A stretch of 64,000 nt of DNA from the NCBI RefSeq assembly GCF_903893715.1, contig NZ_CAITNG010000112.1, forward strand, positions 1 to 64,000. The letters run 5' to 3'. The number at the start of each line of letters is the position of its first letter. Position 1 is the first letter of the stretch. The position numbers were made by a program, and so were the translations under genes. Origin of the DNA: an uncultured Mucilaginibacter sp. Its GTDB lineage: Bacteria; Bacteroidota; Bacteroidia; Sphingobacteriales; Sphingobacteriaceae. The notes beneath the pieces are model-generated. The model was not told where the DNA came from, ran no database searches, and was given only the letters and a program-made list of their open reading frames with translations. This document shows, one piece after another, positions 16,280 to 26,159 of the stretch.

Positions 16280-18514
16280 TTATGGTGTTGGTACAACCGT
16301 TCCTGATGATAAATAATCGGCCAAATACTCAATACTTTTCGCGGCAATGGCAATTTGCTGTTGTGCTTCCATCCAGTTGCGTTGCTCAATCGCCTCGCGT
16401 ATCCCCGGAAGGGTTTTTACCCCATAGCCTGTATAAAAGCCCGGCGCGTATATGGTGTGTTTGTACCATCCGCGGCGTGGTAAACCATCAACCGAAAGCA
16501 ATTGCTGCTCGGCCTGGTACAGTTTTTTGTTGAAGGCATCATGGTCGCCGCCGGCTTTTACGGTTTTGGCCCAGGTATCGGCCAGATCACTTGTGCTTTT
16601 ATCCAGCTTATGCAGCGCGTTTTGCAGCGGCGCGAAATCAAGATAAGGCACTTCGGCCTTGGGTGATGGTGTTTTGAGGCCTTTAGCCGGGTCGGCAGCC
16701 AACTGGAAGGTATTGGATTTGATCAATTGGTTCTCCAAAGCGGTATTGGTTCGCATCTGCTCGGCCATATCCATCACTTCGGTGTTGTAGGTATTGATGG
16801 TTTTCGCCAGGCTGCGGAAATCAAATGGCAGCACATCCGCATCGGCCATCCGCAACACCGCGCGTCCAGCAGTTGACGCAAGGGCTACCCCATAAGCAAA
16901 CGTCGGGTCTTTAAACCGGCGGTAATCGTCGTACGAATCGTAAATGGAATGGTATTCGCCACCCGGATCTTCACCGCCAAAGCCAAAATCGAGGGTGGTA
17001 ATGCCCAAATGCTGCAGGAATGAAGAATAATCCGAACCGGAACCTAATGCGCCCAGTTTACCACCTTTACGGGCCATGATATCCGTTTTGGCTTTCGCCG
17101 TAGCGGCGTTCACTATTTCGGATGCTTTTTTGCGCTCACCAACCGGCACTTTAGTTTCCGGGTCGATAACAGTAGCGGCTATCTCATCAACAAAACCTTC
17201 CAGCGCATGCGAACCTTCAGCATTTAAAAAGCCGCGCCCGTTTCCGTCCGAATTGATATAAACAACCGCTTTTTGTTGTAATTCCTTACCATGGTCCTCG
17301 GCCCATTCAGTCGAACCCATCAGGCCGGGCTCTTCGCCATCCCAGGCGCAATAAACCAATGTACGTTTAGGCTTCCAGCCTGTTTTTAGCAGATCGCCTA
17401 TGGCTTTGGCTTCATCGTCCATAGCAGCCTGACCGCTAATAGGGTCGCCGGCACCGTTTACCCATGCATCGTGGTGATTGCCACGCACTACCCATTCATC
17501 CGGATAGGAAGAACCTTTCACCATCCCAATCACATCATAGGCCGGCACCTGGTTCCAATTAAACACCATTTTTAAATGCACAGTAGCTTTACCCGGCCCT
17601 ACATGATAGGTATTGGGTAAGCCACCACGCCAGTCAGCAGGTGCAACTTTGCCATCAATAGCGGACAGCAACGGCTGCGCGTCATGATAGCTGATAGGGA
17701 TAACCGGTATCTTTAAAATGGTCGGCGCTTCTTTGCGATCTAACCTAACGGCATCTTTGGTGGCGCCAACACCAGGTGTGAGCGGGTCGCCGGGATAGAT
17801 TACCATATCCATCACCGAACCCCGCTGCACGCCGTATTCATTTTTAAACGCACCTTTAGGGTACACATCCCCAACCGAATAACCATCATCCTGCGGGTCG
17901 GAGTAAATGATACAACCCACAGCGCCATGCTCCTGCGCTACCTTTGGTTTAATGCCCCGCCACGAACGGCCGTATTTGGCTATCACAATTTTGCCTTTTA
18001 CGCTGATACCCATCGCATCCAGTTTTTCGTAATCATCGGGCAAACCGTAGTTCACGTATACCAGTTCGGCGGTAACGTCGCCATCGGCGCTCCAGGCATT
18101 GTAGGTTGGCAGTTGACCATCCTGCCCGCTGGTAGCATCCTCCTTTAAAGCCGGTTCTTTAAGCAGCGCTATATATTTTGTGGGGCCTGTCAGTTCAAGT
18201 ACCCGTGTTTTTGGTGTCGGGAAAAGCACGTAATAAGTATCGATTCGGGCATCCATGCCATAGCTTTTAAACTTTTGCAGGATAATATCGGCAACAGCCT
18301 TGCTTCCCGGCGAACCGATATGATGCGGCACGGCTGACAGTTGTTTTATCGTCTCGCCGATGCGTTCGGCGCTAAGCGACTGGTCGAACTGCTGCTCGAC
18401 TTTGAGCTGTTCGGCAGAGCTTTGCTCGGTAAAACCGCCGATAGGTTTTTGCTGGGCCTGAGCATATTGGCCGGCCAATAGCATACTAATTCCCAAAGAG
18501 AGAAATTTCTTCAT
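16280..18514 (-). CDS. Secreted M28 metallopeptidase, glutamate carboxypeptidase II-like
   Basis: This 744-residue protein has a Sec signal (QYAQAQ, cleaved near 20), a PA-type domain, the zinc peptidase core and a C-terminal TFR-dimerisation-like helical domain. Di-zinc ligand motifs are visible in GNHHDAW and GAGDPISGQAAMDDEA, WDGEEPGLMGS (metal-binding and base glutamates), INSDGNGRG and the late EYHSIYDSYDD. The length fits the PSMA/NAALADase group. It should remove amino acids, often glutamate, from peptides in the periplasm or outside. It is a monocistronic gene facing the Hint gene. Confidence 0.9.
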   Translation of the reverse strand: MKKFLSLGISMLLAGQYAQAQQKPIGGFTEQSSAEQLKVEQQFDQSLSAERIGETIKQLSAVPHHIGSPGSKAVADIILQKFKSYGMDARIDTYYVLFPTPKTRVLELTGPTKYIALLKEPALKEDATSGQDGQLPTYNAWSADGDVTAELVYVNYGLPDDYEKLDAMGISVKGKIVIAKYGRSWRGIKPKVAQEHGAVGCIIYSDPQDDGYSVGDVYPKGAFKNEYGVQRGSVMDMVIYPGDPLTPGVGATKDAVRLDRKEAPTILKIPVIPISYHDAQPLLSAIDGKVAPADWRGGLPNTYHVGPGKATVHLKMVFNWNQVPAYDVIGMVKGSSYPDEWVVRGNHHDAWVNGAGDPISGQAAMDDEAKAIGDLLKTGWKPKRTLVYCAWDGEEPGLMGSTEWAEDHGKELQQKAVVYINSDGNGRGFLNAEGSHALEGFVDEIAATVIDPETKVPVGERKKASEIVNAATAKAKTDIMARKGGKLGALGSGSDYSSFLQHLGITTLDFGFGGEDPGGEYHSIYDSYDDYRRFKDPTFAYGVALASTAGRAVLRMADADVLPFDFRSLAKTINTYNTEVMDMAEQMRTNTALENQLIKSNTFQLAADPAKGLKTPSPKAEVPYLDFAPLQNALHKLDKSTSDLADTWAKTVKAGGDHDAFNKKLYQAEQQLLSVDGLPRRGWYKHTIYAPGFYTGYGVKTLPGIREAIEQRNWMEAQQQIAIAAKSIEYLADYLSSGTVVPTP

Positions 18515-18656
18515 GTTGTGTTAATAGAGTCAGTTAATACGAATGGTAAGATAGCGTTTTTAGCGCTTCGTATCAAGTGTGTGGGCAACTATCCCAAAAT
18601 ATTTTTTGTCTAATGTCGACTTAAGTGTAAACAATCAATATTTTTATAGTAAACAA

Positions 18657-18683
18657 TTGTTTATAAAAATAATCTTACATTTA
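18657..18683 (+). promoter_or_regulatory. Possible promoter of the S1/P1 nuclease gene
   Basis: TTG at 18657-18659 and TACATTTA at 18676-18683, 16 bp apart, approximate the Bacteroidota TTG/TAnnTTTG promoter. The last base of the -7 element deviates. It lies about 50 bp before the TTG start codon in AT-rich DNA. Confidence 0.35.
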
Positions 18684-18734
18684 TTATTAATTATTGCCCT
18701 TTAATTTTTTCGTTTTAAACCTAAATTCTATATC

Positions 18735-19532
18735 TTGAAAAAAAGAATTATTGCTTTATCCTTAGCTGTTATTACGCTGTTCGGGTCGACTGAAAGTTTA
18801 TTTGCCTGGGGCAAACAAGGCCACCAAATGGTTGCCGAAGTTACCTTTAGTTATCTGGATGCAGCTACAAAAACAAAAGTGCTGGCCGCGCTAAAAAATT
18901 ATACCATTGAACAGGCCGCTACCTGGATGGACGATATGCGCACCAACCCGCAACTGCAATACTTAAAAAGCTGGCATTTTGTGAATATGGATAAGGGCAA
19001 ACCCTATGCACCAACTACTACCGATGCTGTTTACCAGTTAAACAAGGCTATTACCGCTTTAACCCTACACAGGGCTACATTGCCCCCTGATACCGTTCAG
19101 CGCGACCTTTTCATCCTTTTCCACTTAATGGGCGACCTGCACCAACCCCTGCACGTAGGTTACGGGTCTGACTATGGCGGTAACAAAATATCCGTTTCGG
19201 CACCGGGAAACACGCAAGACAACCTGCACCACGTTTGGGATGATGACGTAATAGCCAATGAAAAAATCACACCTGCCATGTGCATACAAATGAACAAAGC
19301 CTATACCCCCGCTCAAATTAAAGCGATAGATCAGGTAAACGTAATGACCTGGTTAGGCCAATCGCGAGCATATTTAACCACCAATATTTACAGCTTTTCG
19401 GGTGGCACCGTAGGACAAGGCAGCACCATTACCCAAGCGTACCTTGACCAGGCCGCGCCCGTAGTCGAGAAACAAATAGGTATTGCCGGCTTAAGGTTGG
19501 CTGCTGTATTGACTGCTGCGTTTAAAAATTAA
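18735..19532 (+). CDS. Secreted S1/P1-type nuclease
   Basis: The 265-residue enzyme belongs to the zinc-dependent S1/P1 nuclease family, which cleaves single-stranded nucleic acids and 3'-phosphates. The signal peptide ends at LFA so that the mature protein begins with Trp25, the N-terminal residue that itself binds zinc in this family. His30 follows (WGKQGHQ). Further zinc ligands appear in HLMGDLHQPLHVG and NLHHVWDDDVI. The start is TTG at 18735. The lyase-like gene follows one base after the stop, so the two are probably co-transcribed. It may serve nucleotide or phosphate scavenging. Confidence 0.92.
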   Translation: MKKRIIALSLAVITLFGSTESLFAWGKQGHQMVAEVTFSYLDAATKTKVLAALKNYTIEQAATWMDDMRTNPQLQYLKSWHFVNMDKGKPYAPTTTDAVYQLNKAITALTLHRATLPPDTVQRDLFILFHLMGDLHQPLHVGYGSDYGGNKISVSAPGNTQDNLHHVWDDDVIANEKITPAMCIQMNKAYTPAQIKAIDQVNVMTWLGQSRAYLTTNIYSFSGGTVGQGSTITQAYLDQAAPVVEKQIGIAGLRLAAVLTAAFKN

Positions 19533-19533
19533 A

Positions 19534-20295
19534 ATGGATTATAATCCGGTAAAATATTTGTGCTTTGTAGCATTGCTGTTCATCGGCAATTACTGCAAGG
19601 CACAATTGCCTGTACATGATGATTTTGAAGGCCCAACACTCAGTAAATTATGGGATACGAGCCGGTTAGTGATGAGCGCAGTAACCATGCAGTCGGCTAT
19701 TGTGCATAGCGGACATGGCGCGATAAAAATCACTTTACATACCGGCGATAAATATGAGGCTGGCAACGATTCGAGCAAAGTATCGGAGCGCGACGAGTTG
19801 ATGGAGGCCCGCAACCTGGTAAGCAAGGAAAATAACAGTTACGAATATGCTTTCAGCATGTTTATCCCGGCCGATTTCCCGATAGTGCCTACACGGCTGG
19901 TAATAGCCCAATGGAAGCAATATTGCAACAATGAAGCCATTTGTGGGGATGACTCTCCCGTATTGGCTTTAAGATACACGAATGGCATATTGCAAATCAC
20001 CACACAAACAGGCCTGCACCGGACCGTCGTTTATCAAACTAAAGACGACATTCGAAACAAATGGACGAGCTTTCGATTCCAGACTCATTTTACACGTACA
20101 GACAGCGGCTTTGTTAAAAGCTGGATAAATGATGAACAAGTACTTGACTATAAAGGCAAAACCTGCTACGGAAGCGAGCGCGGCTATAACAATAATAGTT
20201 ACCTGTATTTTAAAATGGGCCTTTACCGGGATAAAATGGAAGAACCCATGACCATTTATATTGATGATTACAGCAAAAGAAAGCTGGATAATTGA
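19534..20295 (+). CDS. Secreted polysaccharide lyase-like protein (heparin lyase I fold)
   Basis: The 253-residue secreted protein has a Sec signal ending near YCKAQ (20-24) and a jelly-roll pattern like the heparin lyase I / PF14099 polysaccharide lyase group: HDDFEGP early on, RDELMEARN, IAQWKQY, and FKMGLYRD near the end. It probably cleaves an acidic polysaccharide; substrate and exact PL family cannot be fixed by eye. A non-catalytic binding role is the alternative. It follows the nuclease with a one-base gap. Confidence 0.7.
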   Translation: MDYNPVKYLCFVALLFIGNYCKAQLPVHDDFEGPTLSKLWDTSRLVMSAVTMQSAIVHSGHGAIKITLHTGDKYEAGNDSSKVSERDELMEARNLVSKENNSYEYAFSMFIPADFPIVPTRLVIAQWKQYCNNEAICGDDSPVLALRYTNGILQITTQTGLHRTVVYQTKDDIRNKWTSFRFQTHFTRTDSGFVKSWINDEQVLDYKGKTCYGSERGYNNNSYLYFKMGLYRDKMEEPMTIYIDDYSKRKLDN

Positions 20296-20315
20296 TTATT
20301 GGATATATTTGGTCA

Positions 20316-20969
20316 ATGCTTGTCGACTTCAAAATACCCAGCCCTCCTTTCACATCCATTTTCACCGATGAATTTGTTGGCCGGGAATCACTCAGCAAGC
20401 TTGAAGAATTATTTGTTGAGCGTGCTGTTGAGCAACGCGTAAAGCATTTTAGCACAGGCCGCCTTTGTGCCAAAAAAGCTTTGGAAAGTTTAAATATCAC
20501 AGATGTTGAAATATTGATGAATGAGGACAAGGCCCCCGTTTGGCCCGAAGGTGTGGTTGGCTCCATCAGCCATTCAAAAAGCATGGCAGGTGCTGTTGTT
20601 GCGTTTGCCAACAAAGTATCATCCATCGGTTTGGATATCGAAACCATTGGCGGCGTCAACCCCGATATGTGGGATATGTTATTTTTGGCATCAGAACAAG
20701 CATTTCTGCAGCAATTTACCGGCGATAAACTGACATTTTACACCACGCTGTTGTTCAGCGGCAAAGAGGCTTTTTACAAATTCCAGCACCCGCTTACCAA
20801 AACCTTTTTAGATTTCACAGATGTAGCGATGAATTTGATTGAAGGTCAATTTGAGATAGCTGTGCTCAAGGACTTTCCCGGAAAAGAATTGCTGCCTGTT
20901 AGTACTCCTATCTATTTTACACAACAAGGCAACCAGTTGATTACCCTATGTTACCACGAAAGGGTTTAA
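20316..20969 (+). CDS. 4'-phosphopantetheinyl transferase, EntD/Sfp superfamily
   Basis: The 217-residue enzyme transfers the phosphopantetheine arm of CoA to a serine of an acyl, peptidyl or aryl carrier protein. Motifs are FSTGRLCAKKAL, PVWPEGVVGSISHS, IGLDIE (magnesium ligands) and FSGKEAFYK. I start it at ATG 20316 rather than the upstream TTG 20292 because conserved sequence begins soon after. No NRPS or PKS gene lies in the window, so the carrier protein is elsewhere. Its stop overlaps that of the convergent GH43 gene by 4 bp. Confidence 0.87.
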   Translation: MLVDFKIPSPPFTSIFTDEFVGRESLSKLEELFVERAVEQRVKHFSTGRLCAKKALESLNITDVEILMNEDKAPVWPEGVVGSISHSKSMAGAVVAFANKVSSIGLDIETIGGVNPDMWDMLFLASEQAFLQQFTGDKLTFYTTLLFSGKEAFYKFQHPLTKTFLDFTDVAMNLIEGQFEIAVLKDFPGKELLPVSTPIYFTQQGNQLITLCYHERV

Positions 20970-22576
20970 TTGTGGCTGTAATCGTAATGGAAAAAGTCGA
21001 CATCAACGTAGCCGGCATCTGCATTGTTATTAAAGTTAAAGATGCCAACACGGTCGCCGCGATATGAACCCCAGGCTAATTGATAGGGTGCGCCAAAATC
21101 GGTAAAGGTTTTACCATCGAGGCTGTAGGCATATTGGCTCAGGCCGTCAAGCCCCCAGGTCGATCGTAGCCAAATCATATTCAAAGTAATCACTGCACCC
21201 GCGATAGCATCCGCACCAACGGTTTTATACTCCAATGTTTTCGTACTGCCCGAGCACTTAATGCCCAATGTGGCAAAATGCGCCGGGTTATTAAAGTGGC
21301 ACAGTCCCGTTATTTCTCCATCGGCCATGCCTGCAAGGTCGAGCTTAATGATAATCTGGTTGGCTCTTGTCCGCAAAACGCGCTGAGTTAACGTGTTGCC
21401 GGCCTTAAGCAAATTATTAGGTTCAATGGGCTTAAAGGCTGTAAGCCTCAACCATCCGGGGCGCTGGGATAAGCTCCATTTATCTGCCCGGGGTTGGTAG
21501 TTCCACTCCCATTGTGGTGGCAGGACGCTTTCGTTAAACTCGTCGCTACTTTGCGGCGTGAGTATTTTGGTGCCTTTTACGGGCATTTTACCTATCCATT
21601 TCATCCGGCCAACGCCGTCGGCTCCCACTTCACCTATAATTGGCCAGCCATCTATCCAGGTAACGGGCAACAGGCTATTAATACGGCCCGACCAATCTCC
21701 GGAGCCGTGGTGGGTATAAAAATACCAGTCGCCATTTTGGGTATCCACCAATCCGCCCTGGTTGGGTTCGTAATATTGTTTTTCGGCATGGTTTACTTGT
21801 TTTACGTCATCATAAGGTCCCCAAATGCTTTTGGAACGTTCCATCATTACGGCGCGGCCTTCGGGCCTTACTTCGCTAAAAAAATGGTAATACCAGCCGT
21901 TTATTTTGTATAGTTTATTGGCTTCGCTTCCGCGCGATTGGTGTATTACCTTATCCGATTCTTTAACAATGTCCCTTCCATCGGCTGTCAGTTTAAATAA
22001 GTGTATTTTATAGGCATCGGCGTAGTTTGAGCCCACAAGGTAACCCTGTCCGTCATCATCCCAAAAGGGGCAGCAATCGTCCCATCCTTTAGCGCTCAAC
22101 ACCGTATGCAGCGGTTCCCATGGGCCGGAAATATTTTTGGCCGAACTCATAAAATATCCCTCATCGGGCGTACCAAAATACACCCAGAATTTATTGCCGT
22201 GATAGCGGACAGACCCGGCCCAAATGCCCTTGCCGTAGCGGTTCATCTTATCCCAGTTCATTTCGGGACTAATTTGGTTCAAATCGTTCACTACATGGCT
22301 GGCTATGGTCCAATTCACCAGGTCTTTGGATTGTAGGATTATCATACCGGGCGAAAACTGGAAGGTTGATGAAATGGCATAGTAGTCAGAGCCAACCCGT
22401 ATACAATCAATATCGCTGTAATCGGACGGCAAAACAGGATTCACATAAGTGCCATTGCCCTGATCGCCCCAGGTTTGCCAATCGCCCCATTTGCGCGCAT
22501 TACCATTACCATCTGTTTGGGCAATGGCAGCCTTGGCAAACAACGCCAACACCATGCAAGCCAATAGGTATCTCAT
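20966..22576 (-). CDS. Glycoside hydrolase family 43 (beta-xylosidase/arabinofuranosidase type)
   Basis: The 536-residue secreted enzyme has a Sec signal (AKAAIAQ near 14-20), a five-bladed propeller catalytic domain and a C-terminal beta-sandwich of the GH43 C2 type from about residue 350. The catalytic base aspartate is at D55 in SDYSDIDCIRVG, and the proton donor glutamate is in RGSEANKLYK. GH43 members remove xylose or arabinose from xylan or pectin side chains. It is the last gene of a minus-strand cluster with cytochrome c, a sugar dehydrogenase, GH39 and GH28. Confidence 0.9.
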   Translation of the reverse strand: MRYLLACMVLALFAKAAIAQTDGNGNARKWGDWQTWGDQGNGTYVNPVLPSDYSDIDCIRVGSDYYAISSTFQFSPGMIILQSKDLVNWTIASHVVNDLNQISPEMNWDKMNRYGKGIWAGSVRYHGNKFWVYFGTPDEGYFMSSAKNISGPWEPLHTVLSAKGWDDCCPFWDDDGQGYLVGSNYADAYKIHLFKLTADGRDIVKESDKVIHQSRGSEANKLYKINGWYYHFFSEVRPEGRAVMMERSKSIWGPYDDVKQVNHAEKQYYEPNQGGLVDTQNGDWYFYTHHGSGDWSGRINSLLPVTWIDGWPIIGEVGADGVGRMKWIGKMPVKGTKILTPQSSDEFNESVLPPQWEWNYQPRADKWSLSQRPGWLRLTAFKPIEPNNLLKAGNTLTQRVLRTRANQIIIKLDLAGMADGEITGLCHFNNPAHFATLGIKCSGSTKTLEYKTVGADAIAGAVITLNMIWLRSTWGLDGLSQYAYSLDGKTFTDFGAPYQLAWGSYRGDRVGIFNFNNNADAGYVDVDFFHYDYSHN

Positions 22577-22592
22577 CCTGTTAACGGATAAT

Positions 22593-23021
22593 TCATTTGT
22601 TTTTTGCCCGCACCGCTTTAACCGATGCAGCGGTTATGGCTGAACCTTTATTGCCAAAGCTATTGCGCACGTAAGTCAAAACATCGGCAATATCCTGATC
22701 TTTCAAAAAGTTGTGAGGTGCCATCACATTGGTGTACGACTCGCCGTCAATATCAACCGGCGCCGGGAAGCCATTTAACACCACTTTTATCAGTCTTGTT
22801 TTGTCGCCGCTTATCCAGGTTGTTTTTGACAATGGCGGATTCATGTTGGGTACCCCGCCGCCGTCAATTTGGTGGCAGGCTAAGCAATATTGTTTATAAA
22901 CCAATGCACCCCTTGCTATAGATGCTGCAGGTGCCGCACCTACAGTTTTTGGTTTTGTTTGTGCCGATACACAAAAACTAATTGATGCTAATAGTAAAAG
23001 CGCGGTTAAAACTCTATTCAT
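22593..23021 (-). CDS. Periplasmic class I cytochrome c
   Basis: The 142-residue protein has a Sec signal (about 1-20), one haem motif CLACH (Cys46, Cys49, His50) and a probable axial Met100 in VMAPHN. The mature domain is about 95 residues, like small electron-carrying cytochromes. It lies 9 bp downstream of the sorbosone/glucose dehydrogenase-like gene, so it probably accepts electrons from that enzyme and passes them to the respiratory chain. Confidence 0.9.
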   Translation of the reverse strand: MNRVLTALLLLASISFCVSAQTKPKTVGAAPAASIARGALVYKQYCLACHQIDGGGVPNMNPPLSKTTWISGDKTRLIKVVLNGFPAPVDIDGESYTNVMAPHNFLKDQDIADVLTYVRNSFGNKGSAITAASVKAVRAKNK

Positions 23022-23030
23022 ACAGTATGC

Positions 23031-24314
23031 TTATTTTTTAGTGTAGATGATCCGATAAATAGTGCCGTGGTGGTCGTCAGTTACGTACAACGAACCATCA
23101 GGTCCTTGTGCCAGACCGCATGGGCGGTGTACAGCTTCGTTAGGCGATTTGATATCAGTAGTCATAGCCGAAAAGCCATCGGCAAACACTTCCCAATCGC
23201 CAAAAGGTTTACCGTTTTTAAACGGTTGGAATACTAAAAAATAACCTTTTTGAGGCTCAGGCGCACGGTTCCATGAACCATGGAAAGCAATAAAAGCGCC
23301 GTTTTTATACTTTTCAGGGAACATATTGCCGGTATAAAACAACAAACCATCTGGTGCCATGTGGCCGGGATAAGCGGCTACAGGATCGATAAAATTACCC
23401 ACGGCTTCTTTTTTGCTGTCGCCGCCATATTCAGGGGCCATAATCTTTTTGTGCTGTATCTGGTCATAGTACATATACGGCCACCCGGCATTGTCGCCCT
23501 GTTTCAGGGCGTACATACACTCAGCAGGCAACTCAGCAGACTGCTTTTCGGTATACATATCCGGAAATATCGAGTGCAATTGGTCGCGGCCATGCTGCAT
23601 CACAAACAGTTGGTTGTTTTGCTGGTTCCAATCCAAACCAACCACATTGCGCAGACCGGTGGCGTAGCGTATACCATCCTTATATGTTTGGTTTGGCTTG
23701 TTGATCTTAAACCGCCATATACCTGCCGCCGAATCCAACAACGGGCAGCCCGGGATACCCATTGAGGCAAACTGCCTGTCTTTTACCTGGCAGGAGTTGG
23801 AGTTTACACCGATATTGACGTAGATGTCATCCAGGTTATCGAAAACAATGGATTTCGACTCATGTTGACCGGTTTTTAAGCCTGTTATTATCCTTTCGGG
23901 ATGATCGGCATCCAACACTTCCTTGTTGGCATCAATTTTATAACGGAACACCTCAGTATTTGATGAAGCATACAGATAATCATCCTTTAGGTTCATCCCG
24001 GTACCGGGATAGTCGCCAAAACTTTTGCTTAGTGTTCCTTTGCCGGCTGCATCGGTTTTATAATAATAAATGCCTTTGCTGCCGTTTCTCACCCGAAACA
24101 TTTTTACATAGATATTGCCCTGCGGTGTTACCACAATATGGCGGGGTTGAGCGCCGGTTTCGGCCACAACCAGGGCACCAAAGCCCTCGGGTAGTTTTAG
24201 CCCTGCGTTATCTTTGTCGGCAACCGGGCCGACATTGCTTTTTATCGCGTACAATGACACACTCGCAGCAATCAGCACGGCTGGAACGATGTATTTTATT
24301 AGTTTAGTTTTCAT
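23031..24314 (-). CDS. PQQ-type sugar/L-sorbosone dehydrogenase-like beta-propeller
   Basis: The 427-residue secreted protein is a six-bladed propeller of the soluble glucose/sorbosone dehydrogenase group. Typical parts are LPEGFGALVVAETGAQPRH near the N-terminus, GLRNVVGLDWNQ, FVMQHGRDQL, HGSWNRAP and RPCGLAQGPDGSLYVTDDHHG near the end. I start at ATG 24314 (MKTKLIKYIVP), which gives a signal peptide; the longer frame adds nine residues. With the cytochrome c immediately downstream it likely oxidises a sugar released by the neighbouring glycosidases. The true cofactor and substrate are unproved. Confidence 0.83.
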   Translation of the reverse strand: MKTKLIKYIVPAVLIAASVSLYAIKSNVGPVADKDNAGLKLPEGFGALVVAETGAQPRHIVVTPQGNIYVKMFRVRNGSKGIYYYKTDAAGKGTLSKSFGDYPGTGMNLKDDYLYASSNTEVFRYKIDANKEVLDADHPERIITGLKTGQHESKSIVFDNLDDIYVNIGVNSNSCQVKDRQFASMGIPGCPLLDSAAGIWRFKINKPNQTYKDGIRYATGLRNVVGLDWNQQNNQLFVMQHGRDQLHSIFPDMYTEKQSAELPAECMYALKQGDNAGWPYMYYDQIQHKKIMAPEYGGDSKKEAVGNFIDPVAAYPGHMAPDGLLFYTGNMFPEKYKNGAFIAFHGSWNRAPEPQKGYFLVFQPFKNGKPFGDWEVFADGFSAMTTDIKSPNEAVHRPCGLAQGPDGSLYVTDDHHGTIYRIIYTKK

Positions 24315-24341
24315 TTGCTTTTTTTGGATGTTGACCAACAT

Positions 24342-26024
24342 TTACCATTCGAGTTTTAAAAGTGTTACTCCTTGTCTTGGCAGTGCAATATTAACAATTG
24401 CCGTCCCATTTTTTATGCCCAGTTTGTCAGGCCTACCTAATATTTCCAATTGCCCGGCCTTTTCGAGGGCTTTAATTTGCTCGGCGGTAGGGTTTGCGGG
24501 CGAGCCCATCTTTTTCCATGCTTCGTACGAGTTGCTATGTTCGTTGTCTATCCGGTATTGGGTTAGCTTTGCCGATGACACAGGTATGCCGTTAATGGTC
24601 ACCGCAATGGGTTCGGCAGGGCCTTGTTTGTCTTCATCATGATAATTCCAAACCATAACGGTGGCTAAACCTTTATCTGTAGATGCCAAAGCGCCTACAT
24701 CATTTTGCTTACCGCGGATGCTCGAATCAAGCACCATTTTGAGAGCATACATCTGGCTGCCCTGTACTTCCACCCTGTTGCCCTTCATCATACCAAACAT
24801 GCGGAACACGTTCAATACGGGCTTATCCACCCCATTGGTGGCCAGATCGCGGAAACCGGCAAACCAAGGCTGGTCTTCAAACTCGAACGACCAGCTAACC
24901 GCGCCTATTAAATTGGCTTTGTATTTATCCATCAGTTCATACTTACGCGCAAAAGCGGCAGCTGTATAACTGGAATACATGGTACCGTTACGATATGAGT
25001 TTTCGGGGTTAGTGGCCATACCACAGGCCGCGCAGCCTTCCGGGTCCGATTCACCTATTACCATCAGGATATTCTCAAGGCCCGGTATGGCTTTTACCGA
25101 GCGCATATGGTCATTAATATTGCGCAATTGCTGGCCAATGTTCATTACTACGGTTCCGTTTACTACGCGAGGAGAGCCCTTTGCGTGGAACAACACTAAA
25201 TCGAGTGGTGAACCCATTTTGCCGGTGGCGTAGTTAGTATCAGTTAAGCAATGCTTGATGAAGGCGGCTTCCCACTTACCTGCCCCACCCGTTACATTGG
25301 CGCCGCCGATGCGTGCGGTAGGCAGCGCTTTTTTCACACCATCGGCAGCATAATCATACAATTTATAAAACTCGGGCACGGTGCCTTTCCAGTAGGCGCC
25401 GTTGGGTTCGTTCCAAACTTCCCAATACCAACTTTCCACTTCGGCTTTGCCATAACGGGCAATACAATGTTTTACCCATTGGTAAACCAGTTCGCGCCAT
25501 TTGTTATAATCTTTTGGCGGGTATGCCCAGCCAGTCTCAATCGCACTATAGTTAACACCTGGTTTCCAATGGTGCTGGTATGGTTCGGGATGTGTCGACA
25601 ATGCTTCGGGCATAAAACCGATCTGCGCAAGTGGTTTCATATGCCGGTTTACATAGGTATCGAAAATACTGTCGACAATATGAAAATTATACACCGGGTT
25701 GCCTTTCGCGTCTTCGGTATAGATATTGGTAGAACCCCATTTTAGAGCAGGCACACCATCACCCGATGTCAACAGGTTATGCGTACGCACATAAACAGGC
25801 ACCGGGCTTAATGCCGAAATCTCGGATAGGAGTTTGCGGCCATCTTTCATATAGGTAAAGTTTGGCTCGTCGTAACCAAACCATGCCCATATGGGGCGCA
25901 TAGCGGCTATCGGTTTGTTCAGGTCAACCTGTATGGTTGCCGGCGTGGTGGTTTGCGCTTTCGCGGAAATGCAAAAAACAACACCAATTACCATTAAAAC
26001 AATGGCCGTTTTAAATATTTTCAT
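24342..26024 (-). CDS. Glycoside hydrolase family 39-like (beta-xylosidase type)
   Basis: The 560-residue secreted enzyme starts at ATG 26024 (MKIFKTAIVL), giving a signal peptide ending near ISAKAQ. The TIM-barrel acid/base is in WEVWNEPNG and the probable nucleophile is Glu in VIGESDPEG, the spacing expected for clan GH-A family 39. A C-terminal beta domain follows (VMVWNYHDED). GH39 includes beta-xylosidases and alpha-L-iduronidases; the xylan/pectin neighbourhood favours the former. It lies 27 bp upstream of the dehydrogenase gene. Confidence 0.85.
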   Translation of the reverse strand: MKIFKTAIVLMVIGVVFCISAKAQTTTPATIQVDLNKPIAAMRPIWAWFGYDEPNFTYMKDGRKLLSEISALSPVPVYVRTHNLLTSGDGVPALKWGSTNIYTEDAKGNPVYNFHIVDSIFDTYVNRHMKPLAQIGFMPEALSTHPEPYQHHWKPGVNYSAIETGWAYPPKDYNKWRELVYQWVKHCIARYGKAEVESWYWEVWNEPNGAYWKGTVPEFYKLYDYAADGVKKALPTARIGGANVTGGAGKWEAAFIKHCLTDTNYATGKMGSPLDLVLFHAKGSPRVVNGTVVMNIGQQLRNINDHMRSVKAIPGLENILMVIGESDPEGCAACGMATNPENSYRNGTMYSSYTAAAFARKYELMDKYKANLIGAVSWSFEFEDQPWFAGFRDLATNGVDKPVLNVFRMFGMMKGNRVEVQGSQMYALKMVLDSSIRGKQNDVGALASTDKGLATVMVWNYHDEDKQGPAEPIAVTINGIPVSSAKLTQYRIDNEHSNSYEAWKKMGSPANPTAEQIKALEKAGQLEILGRPDKLGIKNGTAIVNIALPRQGVTLLKLEW

Positions 26025-26159
26025 AGGTTTAAGCTTTGGTTGAGCGCTCATTCAACAATGTTGAATGCGAAGATATGATTTGTAAATGGTGAATTGCGAG
26101 TAGTAAATAAAAATTTTTTTTTCTTATCCCGCAACACAATTCACCATCTGCCCTTGGAT